A stretch of 5,540 bases of DNA. It comes from Verrucomicrobiota bacterium (GTDB lineage Bacteria > Verrucomicrobiota > Verrucomicrobiia > Chthoniobacterales > Terrimicrobiaceae). Both the position numbers and the translations under genes were made by a program. Shown here piece after piece: positions 1 through 5,041 of this stretch. The stretch spans positions 1-5,540 of the forward strand of contig JAPLTI010000293.1 of assembly GCA_026398285.1 (NCBI GenBank), in the 5' to 3' direction. Below the pieces are notes generated by a model that was not told where the DNA came from, made no database searches, and worked only from the letters and a program-made list of their open reading frames with translations. Position 1 is the stretch's first letter. Each line of letters starts with the position of its first letter.

Positions 1-224
1 CAAAAACTGAAAGGCTGAGATTCTAAAAGGCTGAAATTATAAGATTTTTTTGTGGCGATAGCAAACCGGTCGAGAGTCCAGAGGCGATCCTCCTACGCGC
101 TCCGCGACTACGGCGTGACGATGGAAGTATATGGTTGCAAGTAATTGGTATAATGATGTTAAGAAAAAACTGTTCCAGGCAGGACACAGATAGGTAACAA
201 TCGTCTGTTGGCGGTTTGCTGCCC
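1..224. other. intergenic stretch with decayed word repeats
   Basis: I see no supportable gene here; the short minus-strand frames lack any family signature. The first 45 bases repeat the word AGGCTGAAA or close variants. The same vocabulary returns at about 911-955, so this appears to be a dispersed low-complexity intergenic family. A palindromic GC-rich repeat follows at 86-123. No terminator-like hairpin with a T run was seen after the gene that ends at 225. Confidence 0.5.
86..123. repeat. REP-like GC-rich repeat, copy 1
   Basis: The core CCTACGCGCTCCGCGACTACGG is an imperfect dyad. It is closely matched by the copy at 4934-4971 (same CCTACGCGCT, CGCG and CTACGGCG blocks) and more loosely by 965-1007. 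All three copies are intergenic and sit in similar AT-richer word-repeat DNA. The length and dyad symmetry resemble repetitive extragenic palindromes. No mobilising enzyme is visible in the window. Confidence 0.55.
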
Positions 225-467
225 TCATAGCTCATCACCGAAGGGGGCTTGGGCAGGAGTGAGGAAGGTTTTAATTAACGCTCCGTCGCCACAGACTATC
301 ATGGAGGGGAAGCGTTTGAACCAACTTCCTGTTTGAACCTCGGGGTTGGTATCCAGCAAAGCAGCAAAAGATTGAATTGCAGCCGCATCTATGTCCCTGT
401 CCCTCACACGCAGTAGCAGATGCTCAAAGAGTGGCCGCGGGATGTCGCTTCGCTGTATTTTCGCCAT
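225..467 (-). CDS. small conserved-looking protein, second gene of an Xre operon (possible toxin)
   Basis: This encodes 80 residues. I do not recognise a named domain. The protein starts MAKIQRSDIP, has a predicted helical first half (about residues 12-38), and then a compact segment with WFKRFPSMIVCG (49-60) and LIKTFL (64-69) that looks like beta structure. The clustered aromatic, basic and cysteine residues suggest a real folded protein. There is no signal peptide or membrane segment. Its ATG (465-467) shares one base with the stop of the upstream Xre gene (TAATG), so the two are almost certainly translationally coupled. A DNA-binding first gene with a small coupled second gene is the usual antitoxin-toxin arrangement. 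That inference from context is the only basis for suggesting a toxin; it could equally be an accessory subunit of the regulator. Confidence 0.75.
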   Translation of the reverse strand: MAKIQRSDIPRPLFEHLLLRVRDRDIDAAAIQSFAALLDTNPEVQTGSWFKRFPSMIVCGDGALIKTFLTPAQAPFGDEL

Positions 468-805
468 TACGAACCGTAGAAGCCCTCGGTGATCTTGGCG
501 ACCAGCCGATCGGCCTCGGCAGGTTTTTTGGGGCCCGCCAAGCGATGGGCTAGTGCTCCGAGTTCCTCGGGGGACATCGGCTCGGCGACGAGCTTGATCT
601 TGAGGCCAACGGCCTGGGCGGCACGGCTCATGGATCGGAATGTGATGGATGTGTTCCGGGCATCAAGAATCCGCCGCACGGCGGTTCGAGCGGTGCCCAT
701 GCGCTCGGCCAAAGCAGCGATCGACAGGTTGTCTTCCTTCATTCTCTGTCGAATCGAGGCGGTTAGGGAACGCTTGAAATTAATGTCTGGTGTGGTGCTT
801 CTCAT
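467..805 (-). CDS. Xre-family helix-turn-helix regulator, antitoxin-like
   Basis: This encodes 112 residues. Residues about 26-68 form a lambda-repressor-type HTH: LSIAALAERMGTARTAVRRIL is the helix 2-turn-helix 3 portion, and NTSITFRSMSRAAQAVGLKIKL is the rest of the five-helix bundle, as in COG3620-like stand-alone Xre proteins. The C-terminal tail (about 75-112) is charged and helical, and in such pairs it often contacts the partner; here that is inference. The ATG at 803-805 was chosen because AAAGG lies just upstream and a TTGACA box with a palindrome precedes it. The stop overlaps the start of the next gene by one base. The protein probably represses its own operon by binding the palindrome at 818-833. 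Codon use is noticeably more GC-rich than in the MNT/HEPN pair downstream, consistent with a separate origin. Confidence 0.88.
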   Translation of the reverse strand: MRSTTPDINFKRSLTASIRQRMKEDNLSIAALAERMGTARTAVRRILDARNTSITFRSMSRAAQAVGLKIKLVAEPMSPEELGALAHRLAGPKKPAEADRLVAKITEGFYGS

Positions 806-812
806 GCCTTTC

Positions 813-841
813 AGGATGGTTCAAAATTGAACCGATGTCAA
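813..841 (-). promoter_or_regulatory. promoter and operator-like palindrome of the Xre operon
   Basis: On the minus strand a consensus -35 TTGACA (836-841) is followed after 17 bp by a weak -10 candidate, CATCCT (813-818). Between them lies GGTTCAAAATTGAACC (818-833), with 7-bp arms that are perfect complements around a 2-base centre. This is the classic position for an autorepressor site and is 12 bases upstream of the ATG at 805. The -35 and palindrome are seen directly; use by the Xre protein is inferred. With this -10 the transcript would be nearly leaderless. Confidence 0.65.
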
Positions 842-1090
842 TAAACAAAAGTAAAATGCGAAGGGGAAAAGACGGAAACTGCGGTGCGCAATAAGCGGCG
901 TCTGGCGGGTGAAGCAAAAGCTGAAATCTGAGAGGCTGAAAGCTGAAATGGAGAAACAAGGGGGCCTTCCACATGCGCACTGCGCGACTCCGTCGTGACC
1001 GGGAAGGTAACGAGTGGCGGGTTGCTGGTAGCGAGAAGGGAGAAATCCAACAATGCGTGGTTGCAAGCGCGAAAAAAGGAGAGCCCTGTT
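842..1090. other. intergenic stretch with word repeats
   Basis: No gene is supported; the minus-strand frames here lack family features and overlap one another. Positions 911-955 repeat CTGAAA/GCTGAAA words like those at 1-40. Positions 1007-1040 carry a GTAACGAGTGGCGGGTTGC-type word that recurs loosely at 1856-1886 (TAACTTGTAGCGGGTGGC). A palindromic repeat occupies 965-1007. Confidence 0.5.
965..1007. repeat. REP-like GC-rich repeat, copy 2 (divergent)
   Basis: The core GCGCACTGCGCGACTCCGTC matches the repeats at 86-123 and 4934-4971 with several substitutions. It is bounded by CCTTCC (965-970) and GGAAGG (1002-1007), which are complementary and could close a hairpin around the core. Confidence 0.45.
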
Positions 1091-1504
1091 TTAAACTGCA
1101 GAAGAACTCTCAATGAGTTGTTGGATTTCTGAAACAAACTCGAAGGCTATTTGATAATTTGCATGCGCCTCATCGAGTTCAGGATCGGGCTCATCGCTTG
1201 GATATCTCGAAGTAACAGCATAACCAGAAAGGTGGGCTATTTTTTCGAGAGATGGATCCAACTCAGGAAATGACTGCATCGCCAGATTTCCGAGTTCATT
1301 AAGATCGTGCACCTTACGAAATGGAGTTTGCAAGCAGCAAAGTAAAGACTTGAGCGCTTTTTCACAAGCTTGCTGGCAGTGAAACAAACTATCATTTAAA
1401 AGAGGAGGCTCTGCCTTTAAATCAACTTGCGCGGCTCTCAAATCTTCTGTGGCCTTGAAGAGCCAAGTTGCAACTTCCTTTTCAAGCGCAGGTTCAAGCC
1501 GCAT
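1091..1504 (-). CDS. HEPN domain protein (COG2250 type)
   Basis: This encodes 137 residues, the usual length for a stand-alone HEPN protein. The family signature is clear: a long helical N-terminus with FHCQQACEKALKSLL at 41-55, then FRKVHDL at 62-68 (the THDL position of this subfamily), then SGYAVTSRYPSDEPD at 93-107, and a final helix. In MNT-HEPN toxin-antitoxin pairs the HEPN protein is the toxin, often an RNase using an R-x4-6-H motif. I do not find that motif; the only R-H pair is R63-x2-H66. RNase activity should therefore not be assumed, and in this subfamily the role is less certain. Its ATG (1502-1504) lies inside the end of the MNT gene (11-bp overlap in another frame), so the two form one operon with MNT first. 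Base composition is AT-richer than the Xre operon. Confidence 0.88.
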   Translation of the reverse strand: MRLEPALEKEVATWLFKATEDLRAAQVDLKAEPPLLNDSLFHCQQACEKALKSLLCCLQTPFRKVHDLNELGNLAMQSFPELDPSLEKIAHLSGYAVTSRYPSDEPDPELDEAHANYQIAFEFVSEIQQLIESSSAV

Positions 1505-1769
1505 AGAGAACCAGACCTTCTTTGTTAATAGTATATTGAAGAGATGTTTTTGATTTTATCTCTTCTAAAAAACGACTTTGCCGCCACACAAGAACATCCA
1601 CAGCCTGACCTAAAGGCATCAAAATCCTATAGTCCATATCAGATTTGCGCTTAGTCTTATCCGAATTGTCATCAACAACAAGAAGGAAATCATATTCTCT
1701 ATCAGTACACTCTGTGCCTCTCGCATGAGAGCCTGCATGGTTGACTAACTTAGATAATAAATACCACAA
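1494..1769 (-). CDS. MNT-type nucleotidyltransferase, probably 5'-damaged
   Basis: This encodes 91 residues from a TTG codon that directly follows an in-frame TGA. The nucleotidyltransferase fold is recognisable: GSHARG (13-18), then EYDFLLVVDD (25-34), then AVDVLVW (56-62) with the third carboxylate D58, ending GLVLYAA as is usual in this family. In MNT antitoxins the GS-x10-DxD motif binds metal and nucleotide. Here the spacing is exact but the first Asp is Glu (E25-Y-D27), which could weaken catalysis. The region before GS is only about 12-16 residues, where relatives usually have 25-35 including a strand ending LFGS; here it reads NHAGS. A strong ribosome site and ATG at 1780-1794 feed a different frame that stops after ten codons. 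Either a frameshift or deletion has broken the start, or the weak TTG is used. The partner HEPN gene overlaps the 3' end. Confidence 0.7.
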   Translation of the reverse strand: MWYLLSKLVNHAGSHARGTECTDREYDFLLVVDDNSDKTKRKSDMDYRILMPLGQAVDVLVWRQSRFLEEIKSKTSLQYTINKEGLVLYAA

Positions 1770-1779
1770 AGGTCAAGGA

Positions 1780-1794
1780 CATATTTTTACCTCC
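1780..1794 (-). promoter_or_regulatory. strong ribosome site and ATG, out of frame with the MNT gene
   Basis: GGAGGT (minus strand of 1789-1794) is spaced 6 bases from ATG (1780-1782), the best ribosome-binding site in the window. The frame it opens is MSLTFVVFII and then TAA, ending at about 1750. The MNT frame is shifted by one base. The site was probably the original MNT start before an indel. A short leader peptide that reinitiates into MNT is an alternative. Confidence 0.6.
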
Positions 1795-1813
1795 AGATGG
1801 TAAGCCGACAAAG

Positions 1814-1840
1814 AAGATACGTAAGAGATGGACTAGTCAA
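1814..1840 (-). promoter_or_regulatory. candidate promoter of the MNT-HEPN operon
   Basis: TTGACT (1835-1840) and TATCTT (1814-1819) on the minus strand are separated by 15 bp. They lie 20-60 bases upstream of the strong ribosome site. The boxes are good, but the spacing is shorter than the usual 16-18 bp. Confidence 0.35.
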
Positions 1841-1922
1841 AAGAAATTGCTGTGGGTAACTTGTAGCGGGTGGCTTGTAACGGGTGAAAGCCCGGGGACT
1901 CCCTCTCTGCTTTGATGGGCAT

Positions 1923-1955
1923 TTAATTCGTGTTTGTTCGTGCTGATTGGTGGTT
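1923..1955. repeat. decamer-type dispersed repeat (ATTCGTGTTT family), copy 1
   Basis: Three imperfect 10-base units (ATTCGTGTTT, GTTCGTGCTG, ATTGGTGGTT) run in tandem. By eye alignment this matches the copy at 5042-5074 at 29 of 33 positions. It is intergenic between the MNT/HEPN and HicAB modules, and nothing else is recognised in 1841-2029. Confidence 0.6.
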
Positions 1956-2029
1956 GCAGAAAAAAATTAAAAAAAGCAGGAAGGTAAAATGCCGGAAGGT
2001 TAATAGTGTAAAGTTTTACTCCCTATGGG

Positions 2030-2251
2030 TTACTTAACTAACAAATCTGCTCTATCGAGTTCGGTGTCTTTAAGAATTTGAAGGAGCAACCCGGGGCCAA
2101 GTGTTTCTCCAGCATGGACGGGAACAACGGTGCACCGGCCGTCATCATGGCGGAGGAAGTGGTGGCTTCCCTTAATGCGGATAACATCAAATCCATGCAA
2201 GGAGAGGATCTTGATAAGCTCTTTGCCTTTGAGCTTCGGAAGTTTAGGCAT
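2030..2251 (-). CDS. hicA: HicA toxin, mRNA interferase
   Basis: This encodes 73 residues, typical of HicA (YcfA-like, dsRBD fold). The N-terminal LKGKELIKILSLHGFDVIRIKGSHHFLRH (7-35) is diagnostic, with the catalytic histidine of the GSHH motif at about residue 30. VVPVHAGETLGPGLLLQILKD (42-62) forms the final strand and helix. HicA toxins cleave mRNA and are neutralised by HicB. The gene starts 2 bases after the hicB stop, so it is translated from the same message, antitoxin first. Nothing in the reading frame looks damaged, so the toxin is predicted functional. Confidence 0.95.
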   Translation of the reverse strand: MPKLPKLKGKELIKILSLHGFDVIRIKGSHHFLRHDDGRCTVVPVHAGETLGPGLLLQILKDTELDRADLLVK

Positions 2252-2253
2252 AG

Positions 2254-2472
2254 TTACACAGCTATACGCTGAACCCCAACAAAGTCTCCACTCGCATACG
2301 GCTCCGTTTCGACTTCAAGGCAGAGCGAGATGGCTTCACGAACCCGTTCCATCAATTTGTCAAGCGACTTGGCTTGAGTGTGGCAACCCCGCAGGGCTGG
2401 GACTGATGCAACAAAATATCCTTCCGCATCGCGCTCGATAAGAACGCTAAACTCTTTGGTTTTGCTTTTCAC
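2254..2472 (-). CDS. hicB: HicB antitoxin
   Basis: This encodes 72 residues from a GTG start (2470-2472). FSVLIERDAEGYFVASVPALRGCHTQAKSLDKLMERVREAI (8-48) is the classic HicB/UPF0150 partly degraded RNase H-like fold that binds HicA. The ending FVGVQRIAV is also typical. There is no C-terminal ribbon-helix-helix or HTH domain, so this is the short single-domain form; whether it binds DNA itself is unclear. I see no good Shine-Dalgarno sequence upstream of the GTG. An imperfect inverted repeat lies 5 bases upstream. It forms an operon with hicA, with a 2-base gap. Confidence 0.93.
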   Translation of the reverse strand: MKSKTKEFSVLIERDAEGYFVASVPALRGCHTQAKSLDKLMERVREAISLCLEVETEPYASGDFVGVQRIAV

Positions 2473-2476
2473 AGTT

Positions 2477-2499
2477 TGAAATTAACAGGTAAATTTTCA
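2477..2499 (-). promoter_or_regulatory. imperfect dyad upstream of hicB
   Basis: TGAAATT and AATTTTCA flank a short spacer and are complementary except for one bulged base. The position, directly before the GTG, fits an operator or a start-site hairpin. AT-rich chance symmetry is possible. Confidence 0.3.
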
Positions 2500-2703
2500 G
2501 AGACAAGGACAATCAGCGTGAAAGACGCGATTTCGCTGCACTTCGGGGTAGTTTTTGAGCAACCCATGGGCGCTGCGGGGTTGGAGAGAAAATTGGTAAA
2601 ATGTGGGAATGTGAAAAGTGAGGTGGACTGATGGCGGAGCGGATGAAGTGACAATGAAGTGAAGAGATTAAGAGGCGTCCAGAAAAAACATAACACAATC
2701 TGC
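2500..2703. other. intergenic stretch with purine-rich words
   Basis: Nothing codes convincingly here. Positions 2590-2670 are purine-rich on the plus strand with repeated AAGTG, GATGAAGTG and ACTGATGGCGGA words. The ACTGATGGCGGAGC word recurs at 5114-5141. The long minus-strand frames across 2469-2788 overlap one another and carry no family motif. Confidence 0.45.
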
Positions 2704-2847
2704 TTATCCTTTTACCACCATCCAGCGTTGATCCCCAGTCACAGAACGCTGCGGGTATAGTCCTTCGTAACGCCTTGGCTGACGGCAAAACTCCTGCGCA
2801 CCGTATATCAGGTTATTTCTGGATGACTCCTTTGGATCAGTCGACAT
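2704..2847 (-). CDS. possible 47-residue protein after the ATPase gene
   Basis: The frame runs from ATG (2845-2847) to TAA (2704-2706), starting MSTDPKESS and ending DQRWMVVKG. It begins 24 bases downstream of the ATPase stop on the same strand, so it could be the last gene of that transcript. The composition (several aromatics, one Cys, mixed charges) looks protein-like rather than random. There is no Shine-Dalgarno sequence, and I recognise no family. Chance is a serious alternative at this length. Confidence 0.3.
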   Translation of the reverse strand: MSTDPKESSRNNLIYGAQEFCRQPRRYEGLYPQRSVTGDQRWMVVKG

Positions 2848-2871
2848 AAAAGTGCGATACTTCAACATCGC

Positions 2872-4251
2872 TTACAATCCAGATGTCAGAATAATATTCT
2901 TGTTTCGATTAGCCTGTTCCTCAAGTTCCAAGGTGAATCCCGCTTTGCTGAAAAGTGCATACCGGCAGTCTGAGGCGACCGGCAAGTTTTGGATGGCGAC
3001 TTTCTGCTTCAGGTCACGGAGAACTGCTATGCCGAGTTTGTGCTCGGACCATTTGCACTCACCGACCACCGTAAGCTCAAAATCAGGATTCACTGCTGCT
3101 ACATCTATCTCATATCCACTTGACCATTGCCTACCCACGCCAACAGCATTGAAAGCCACGGCTCTTTCGCGAATCCATTGCCGGCAAACCTCCTCATAAC
3201 GCTCCGCGATCAGTTTTGCGAGGAGCGGTTCAATTCGTGAATACGCGATGTCGGACTCTGAAAATTCAAAAAAACTCATGTAGGGATAGATAGCCCCAAA
3301 CCACAGGCGACAAAAAGGATCGGAGACCACATAGATGCCTTTTTTTGATTTGGCGGGATTCTTTTCCAGCACTGGGGTCTCTCGTCGGACCAGATGCAAG
3401 TCTTTCAACAGATCCAAATAACGAGTCAGTTTATTGGCTGGCTGTCCAGTTCGCCCGGCGATTTCCGAAATGCGATTGGCACCAGAACCAATGGCGTGGA
3501 GGATGCTCCAGCACTGGTTGGGAGTCTGTATTTCCTCTTGCAGCAATTGCCTGGCTTCATTGTGCAAGATGCCGTCGGGATGAAGCACCAACGCAGCCAA
3601 GGCCGCTTTGAAGGAAGGATAGGCCGATGCCAGATCAAGATAGCGCGGCACACCGCCGGTCAGGGTAAAAAATTCCACCAACTCCGTGTCGCTCTTGCCT
3701 GGCAGAAATGAAGCAAGGTGACTGAACTCAATCGGCTTCAATAATATCTGTGCACTCGATCTCCCATAAAGCGGCGCTGAGGCAGCGAGGGTTTCCCTAT
3801 ACATCATGGAGGTGACAGAACCACAGAGGATCAGCAACAAATTCGCATTGCGCCAGTGTTCATCCCACCATTTTTGCAAGAAGGAGGAAAACGCTGGCTG
3901 AACCTGACACAAATACTGATATTCATCGAAAATCAGAACAAACCGCTTGCCCGCAGGTCGGAAGCGATCGAATGCCGCAAAAAGATCATACCACGATGAA
4001 TATTCCACGACGCCGAGAGTCGGTTCCTCCAAAGCGAGTGCCATCGCACGAGCCAAGGAACGGCGCAAATCTGGTTCCCCCGCACGATCCGCCATGAAGT
4101 AACAGTGCGGTTTATCTGCCGTAAACTTTCTGAGCAGAGAGGTCTTCCCTAAACGACGCCGACCATAAAGAACAACCAATCTACCAGAATCGACGGCATA
4201 CTGACTCTCCAGTCTGGCAAGCTCTGACTCGCGGTTGATAAAATTATTCAT
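2872..4251 (-). CDS. archaeal-type P-loop ATPase with DUF234 nuclease-like C-terminus (COG1672)
   Basis: This encodes 459 residues, the full length for this family. It begins with the typical FINRESELARLE. Walker A is GRRRLGKT (30-37), Walker B is FVLIFDEYQYL (104-114) with D109-E110, a sensor-like strand LLILCGS lies at 139-145, and an arginine follows in PLYGRS (160-165). FFTLTGGVPRYL (194-205) is characteristic of the AAA+/STAND-like archaeal ATPases. A winged-helix region follows (about 245-300, ISEIAGRTGQPANKLTRYLDLL). The C-terminal DUF234 part (about 310-459) has SDPFCRLWFGAIYP, then E381-I-D383 and GECK (397-400). That is a PD-(D/E)xK-like arrangement that looks intact. The substrate is unknown; members are common in accessory and mobile regions and may act on DNA. 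It stands alone with its own likely promoter. Confidence 0.92.
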   Translation of the reverse strand: MNNFINRESELARLESQYAVDSGRLVVLYGRRRLGKTSLLRKFTADKPHCYFMADRAGEPDLRRSLARAMALALEEPTLGVVEYSSWYDLFAAFDRFRPAGKRFVLIFDEYQYLCQVQPAFSSFLQKWWDEHWRNANLLLILCGSVTSMMYRETLAASAPLYGRSSAQILLKPIEFSHLASFLPGKSDTELVEFFTLTGGVPRYLDLASAYPSFKAALAALVLHPDGILHNEARQLLQEEIQTPNQCWSILHAIGSGANRISEIAGRTGQPANKLTRYLDLLKDLHLVRRETPVLEKNPAKSKKGIYVVSDPFCRLWFGAIYPYMSFFEFSESDIAYSRIEPLLAKLIAERYEEVCRQWIRERAVAFNAVGVGRQWSSGYEIDVAAVNPDFELTVVGECKWSEHKLGIAVLRDLKQKVAIQNLPVASDCRYALFSKAGFTLELEEQANRNKNIILTSGL

Positions 4252-4257
4252 TTTTAG

Positions 4258-4285
4258 AATATAATATCCCCAAGTCGAATCTCAA
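4258..4285 (-). promoter_or_regulatory. candidate promoter of the ATPase gene
   Basis: TTGAGA (4280-4285) and TATATT (4258-4263) on the minus strand are 16 bp apart. They lie immediately before the ATG at 4251, giving a very short leader. No strong Shine-Dalgarno sequence is present; only a GGGG about 15 bases upstream of the ATG could serve. Confidence 0.45.
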
Positions 4286-4531
4286 GCCTTTTACTCTTGA
4301 TCAACGAAAGGCGCGATTGGAAGGAAACTAACCACGGATTTCAGGGATTGGCACAACCGAGCGCCTTGGGCATGCGCGAGGAAGACTGCAAGAATGCAGC
4401 CCGAAGGGCGAGAGAGCGGGAGAGAGCGAGTCAAATGCTCCCAGCCAGCTGGGATTGGCAGAAAAAAATCAAATATCGATCAAGCTTGCTTGCAGAGTTT
4501 TTGTTTTTGCCCTGCCCCATTCGCGCCGCAT
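4286..4531. other. gene-free stretch with small hairpins
   Basis: No coding region is supported. The plus-strand frames crossing it also run through repeat DNA and show no family. AACCACGGATTTCAGGGATT at about 4329-4348 resembles, in reverse orientation, the ATTCGTG decamer family. GCCC-GAA-GGGC (4399-4409) and TCCCAGCCAGCTGGGA (4439-4454, 7-bp arms) can form hairpins but lack T runs on either exit side, so they are not ordinary terminators. Confidence 0.45.
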
Positions 4532-4757
4532 CTGGTCTTTGTAGGGCTTGCCATCGGAGCGTGGCGAGAGTTCGTCGAGGAGTGTGCAAATGGTGTGAAC
4601 GACAACAATGTTCGGTTTTTCATTCCAACCGCCGATGTTGTAGGTCTACCCCACCCTGCCAGCCTCCAGCACGCGGCGGATGGCGGATGGCGGATGGCGG
4701 ATGGCGGATGGCGGAGCAGTGGTCGCGCACATAGAGCCAGTCGCAGACCTGCTTGCC
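4532..4757 (-). pseudogene. rfbB: remnant of dTDP-glucose 4,6-dehydratase (rfbB/rmlB)
   Basis: Read on the minus strand, 4710-4757 gives GKQVCDWLYVRDHCSAI. After a tandem-repeat interruption, 4661-4681 continues IRRVLEA. Then 4532-4645 gives TYNIGGWNEKPNIVVVHTICTLLDEL and SPRSDGKPYKDQ. These are the well-known RmlB segments DWLYVxDHCxAI, vLexGrxGExYNIGG and the following helix. RmlB converts dTDP-glucose to dTDP-4-keto-6-deoxyglucose for rhamnose and O-antigen synthesis. Only about 75 of some 350 codons remain; the Rossmann N-terminus and the C-terminus are missing. Damage visible inside the fragment includes a 28-bp net expansion (frameshift), a TAG (4646-4648) where the family has Glu before the TYNIGG segment, and C in place of the usual R in VRDWLY. 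It is certainly nonfunctional. Confidence 0.85.
4675..4715. repeat. 7-bp tandem repeat GGCGGAT, 5.9 copies, inside the rfbB remnant
   Basis: Five perfect GGCGGAT units and a final GGCGGA run without a mismatch. On the minus strand the original codons would read GCC ATC CGC CGC GTG (A-I-R-R-V). The distance between the first and last ATC is 28 bp, exactly four extra units, which shifts the frame by one. Perfect units imply recent slippage compared with the decay around them. A related ACGGATGGCGGATGGC stretch lies at 4996-5011. Confidence 0.9.
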
Positions 4758-4933
4758 GTGGCTGTTATTCGCTTTCTGTCAGTGTCCTCATGTCAAATCA
4801 AAAATATCCCTTGGAATCCGCGCCTGTTATACCTTGTGAAAAAAATGTGGTTTATTGCAGGACAGGATTGGAATGGTAAGGGGAAAAAAGGAAAATTTTA
4901 AACCTCGAATTTTCACGAAGCTTCAGGCATGGG

Positions 4934-4971
4934 GATCCGCCTACGCGCTGCGCGGCTACGGCGCGATGAAG
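4934..4971. repeat. REP-like GC-rich repeat, copy 3
   Basis: The core CCTACGCGCTGCGCGGCTAC is nearly the same as the core at 86-123 and has dyad symmetry (CGCG-CTG-CGCG flanked by CGCC and GGCG). It lies in the gene-free stretch. Confidence 0.6.
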
Positions 4972-5001
4972 TGGTTGAGGACTGATTGGTTGAGGACGGA
5001 T
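4972..5001. repeat. 15-bp tandem duplication
   Basis: TGGTTGAGGACTGAT is followed directly by TGGTTGAGGACGGAT, two copies with one mismatch. The run then continues into a GGCGGAT-type word at 5002-5008. Confidence 0.75.
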
Positions 5002-5041
5002 GGCGGATGGCTGATAGAGTCGGCGGTTCCTACGCCTGCAT

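Noticed and set aside
23..238. Minus-strand ORFs of 63-71 codons at the left edge
   Set aside because: They overlap each other and run through the REP-like copy, with no homology signal.
489..830. Plus-strand ORF of 113 codons
   Set aside because: It lies antisense to the Xre gene, whose HTH motif is clear, and shows no family features of its own.
780..1137. Three overlapping minus-strand ORFs of 66-99 codons
   Set aside because: They overlap one another in different frames, translate repeat-rich DNA, and have no recognisable motif or ribosome site.
2469..2788. Minus-strand ORFs of 75-91 codons between the ATPase and hicB genes
   Set aside because: They are two overlapping frames over purine/pyrimidine-biased repeat words, rich in Ser, Phe and Pro, with no motif or start signal.
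2852..3711. Plus-strand ORFs opposite the ATPase gene
   Set aside because: The minus-strand ATPase frame is intact with Walker and DUF234 motifs; these are shadows.
4439..4454. TCCCAGCCAGCTGGGA hairpin as a terminator
   Set aside because: The 2-base loop is too tight, and no T run follows the hairpin on either strand.
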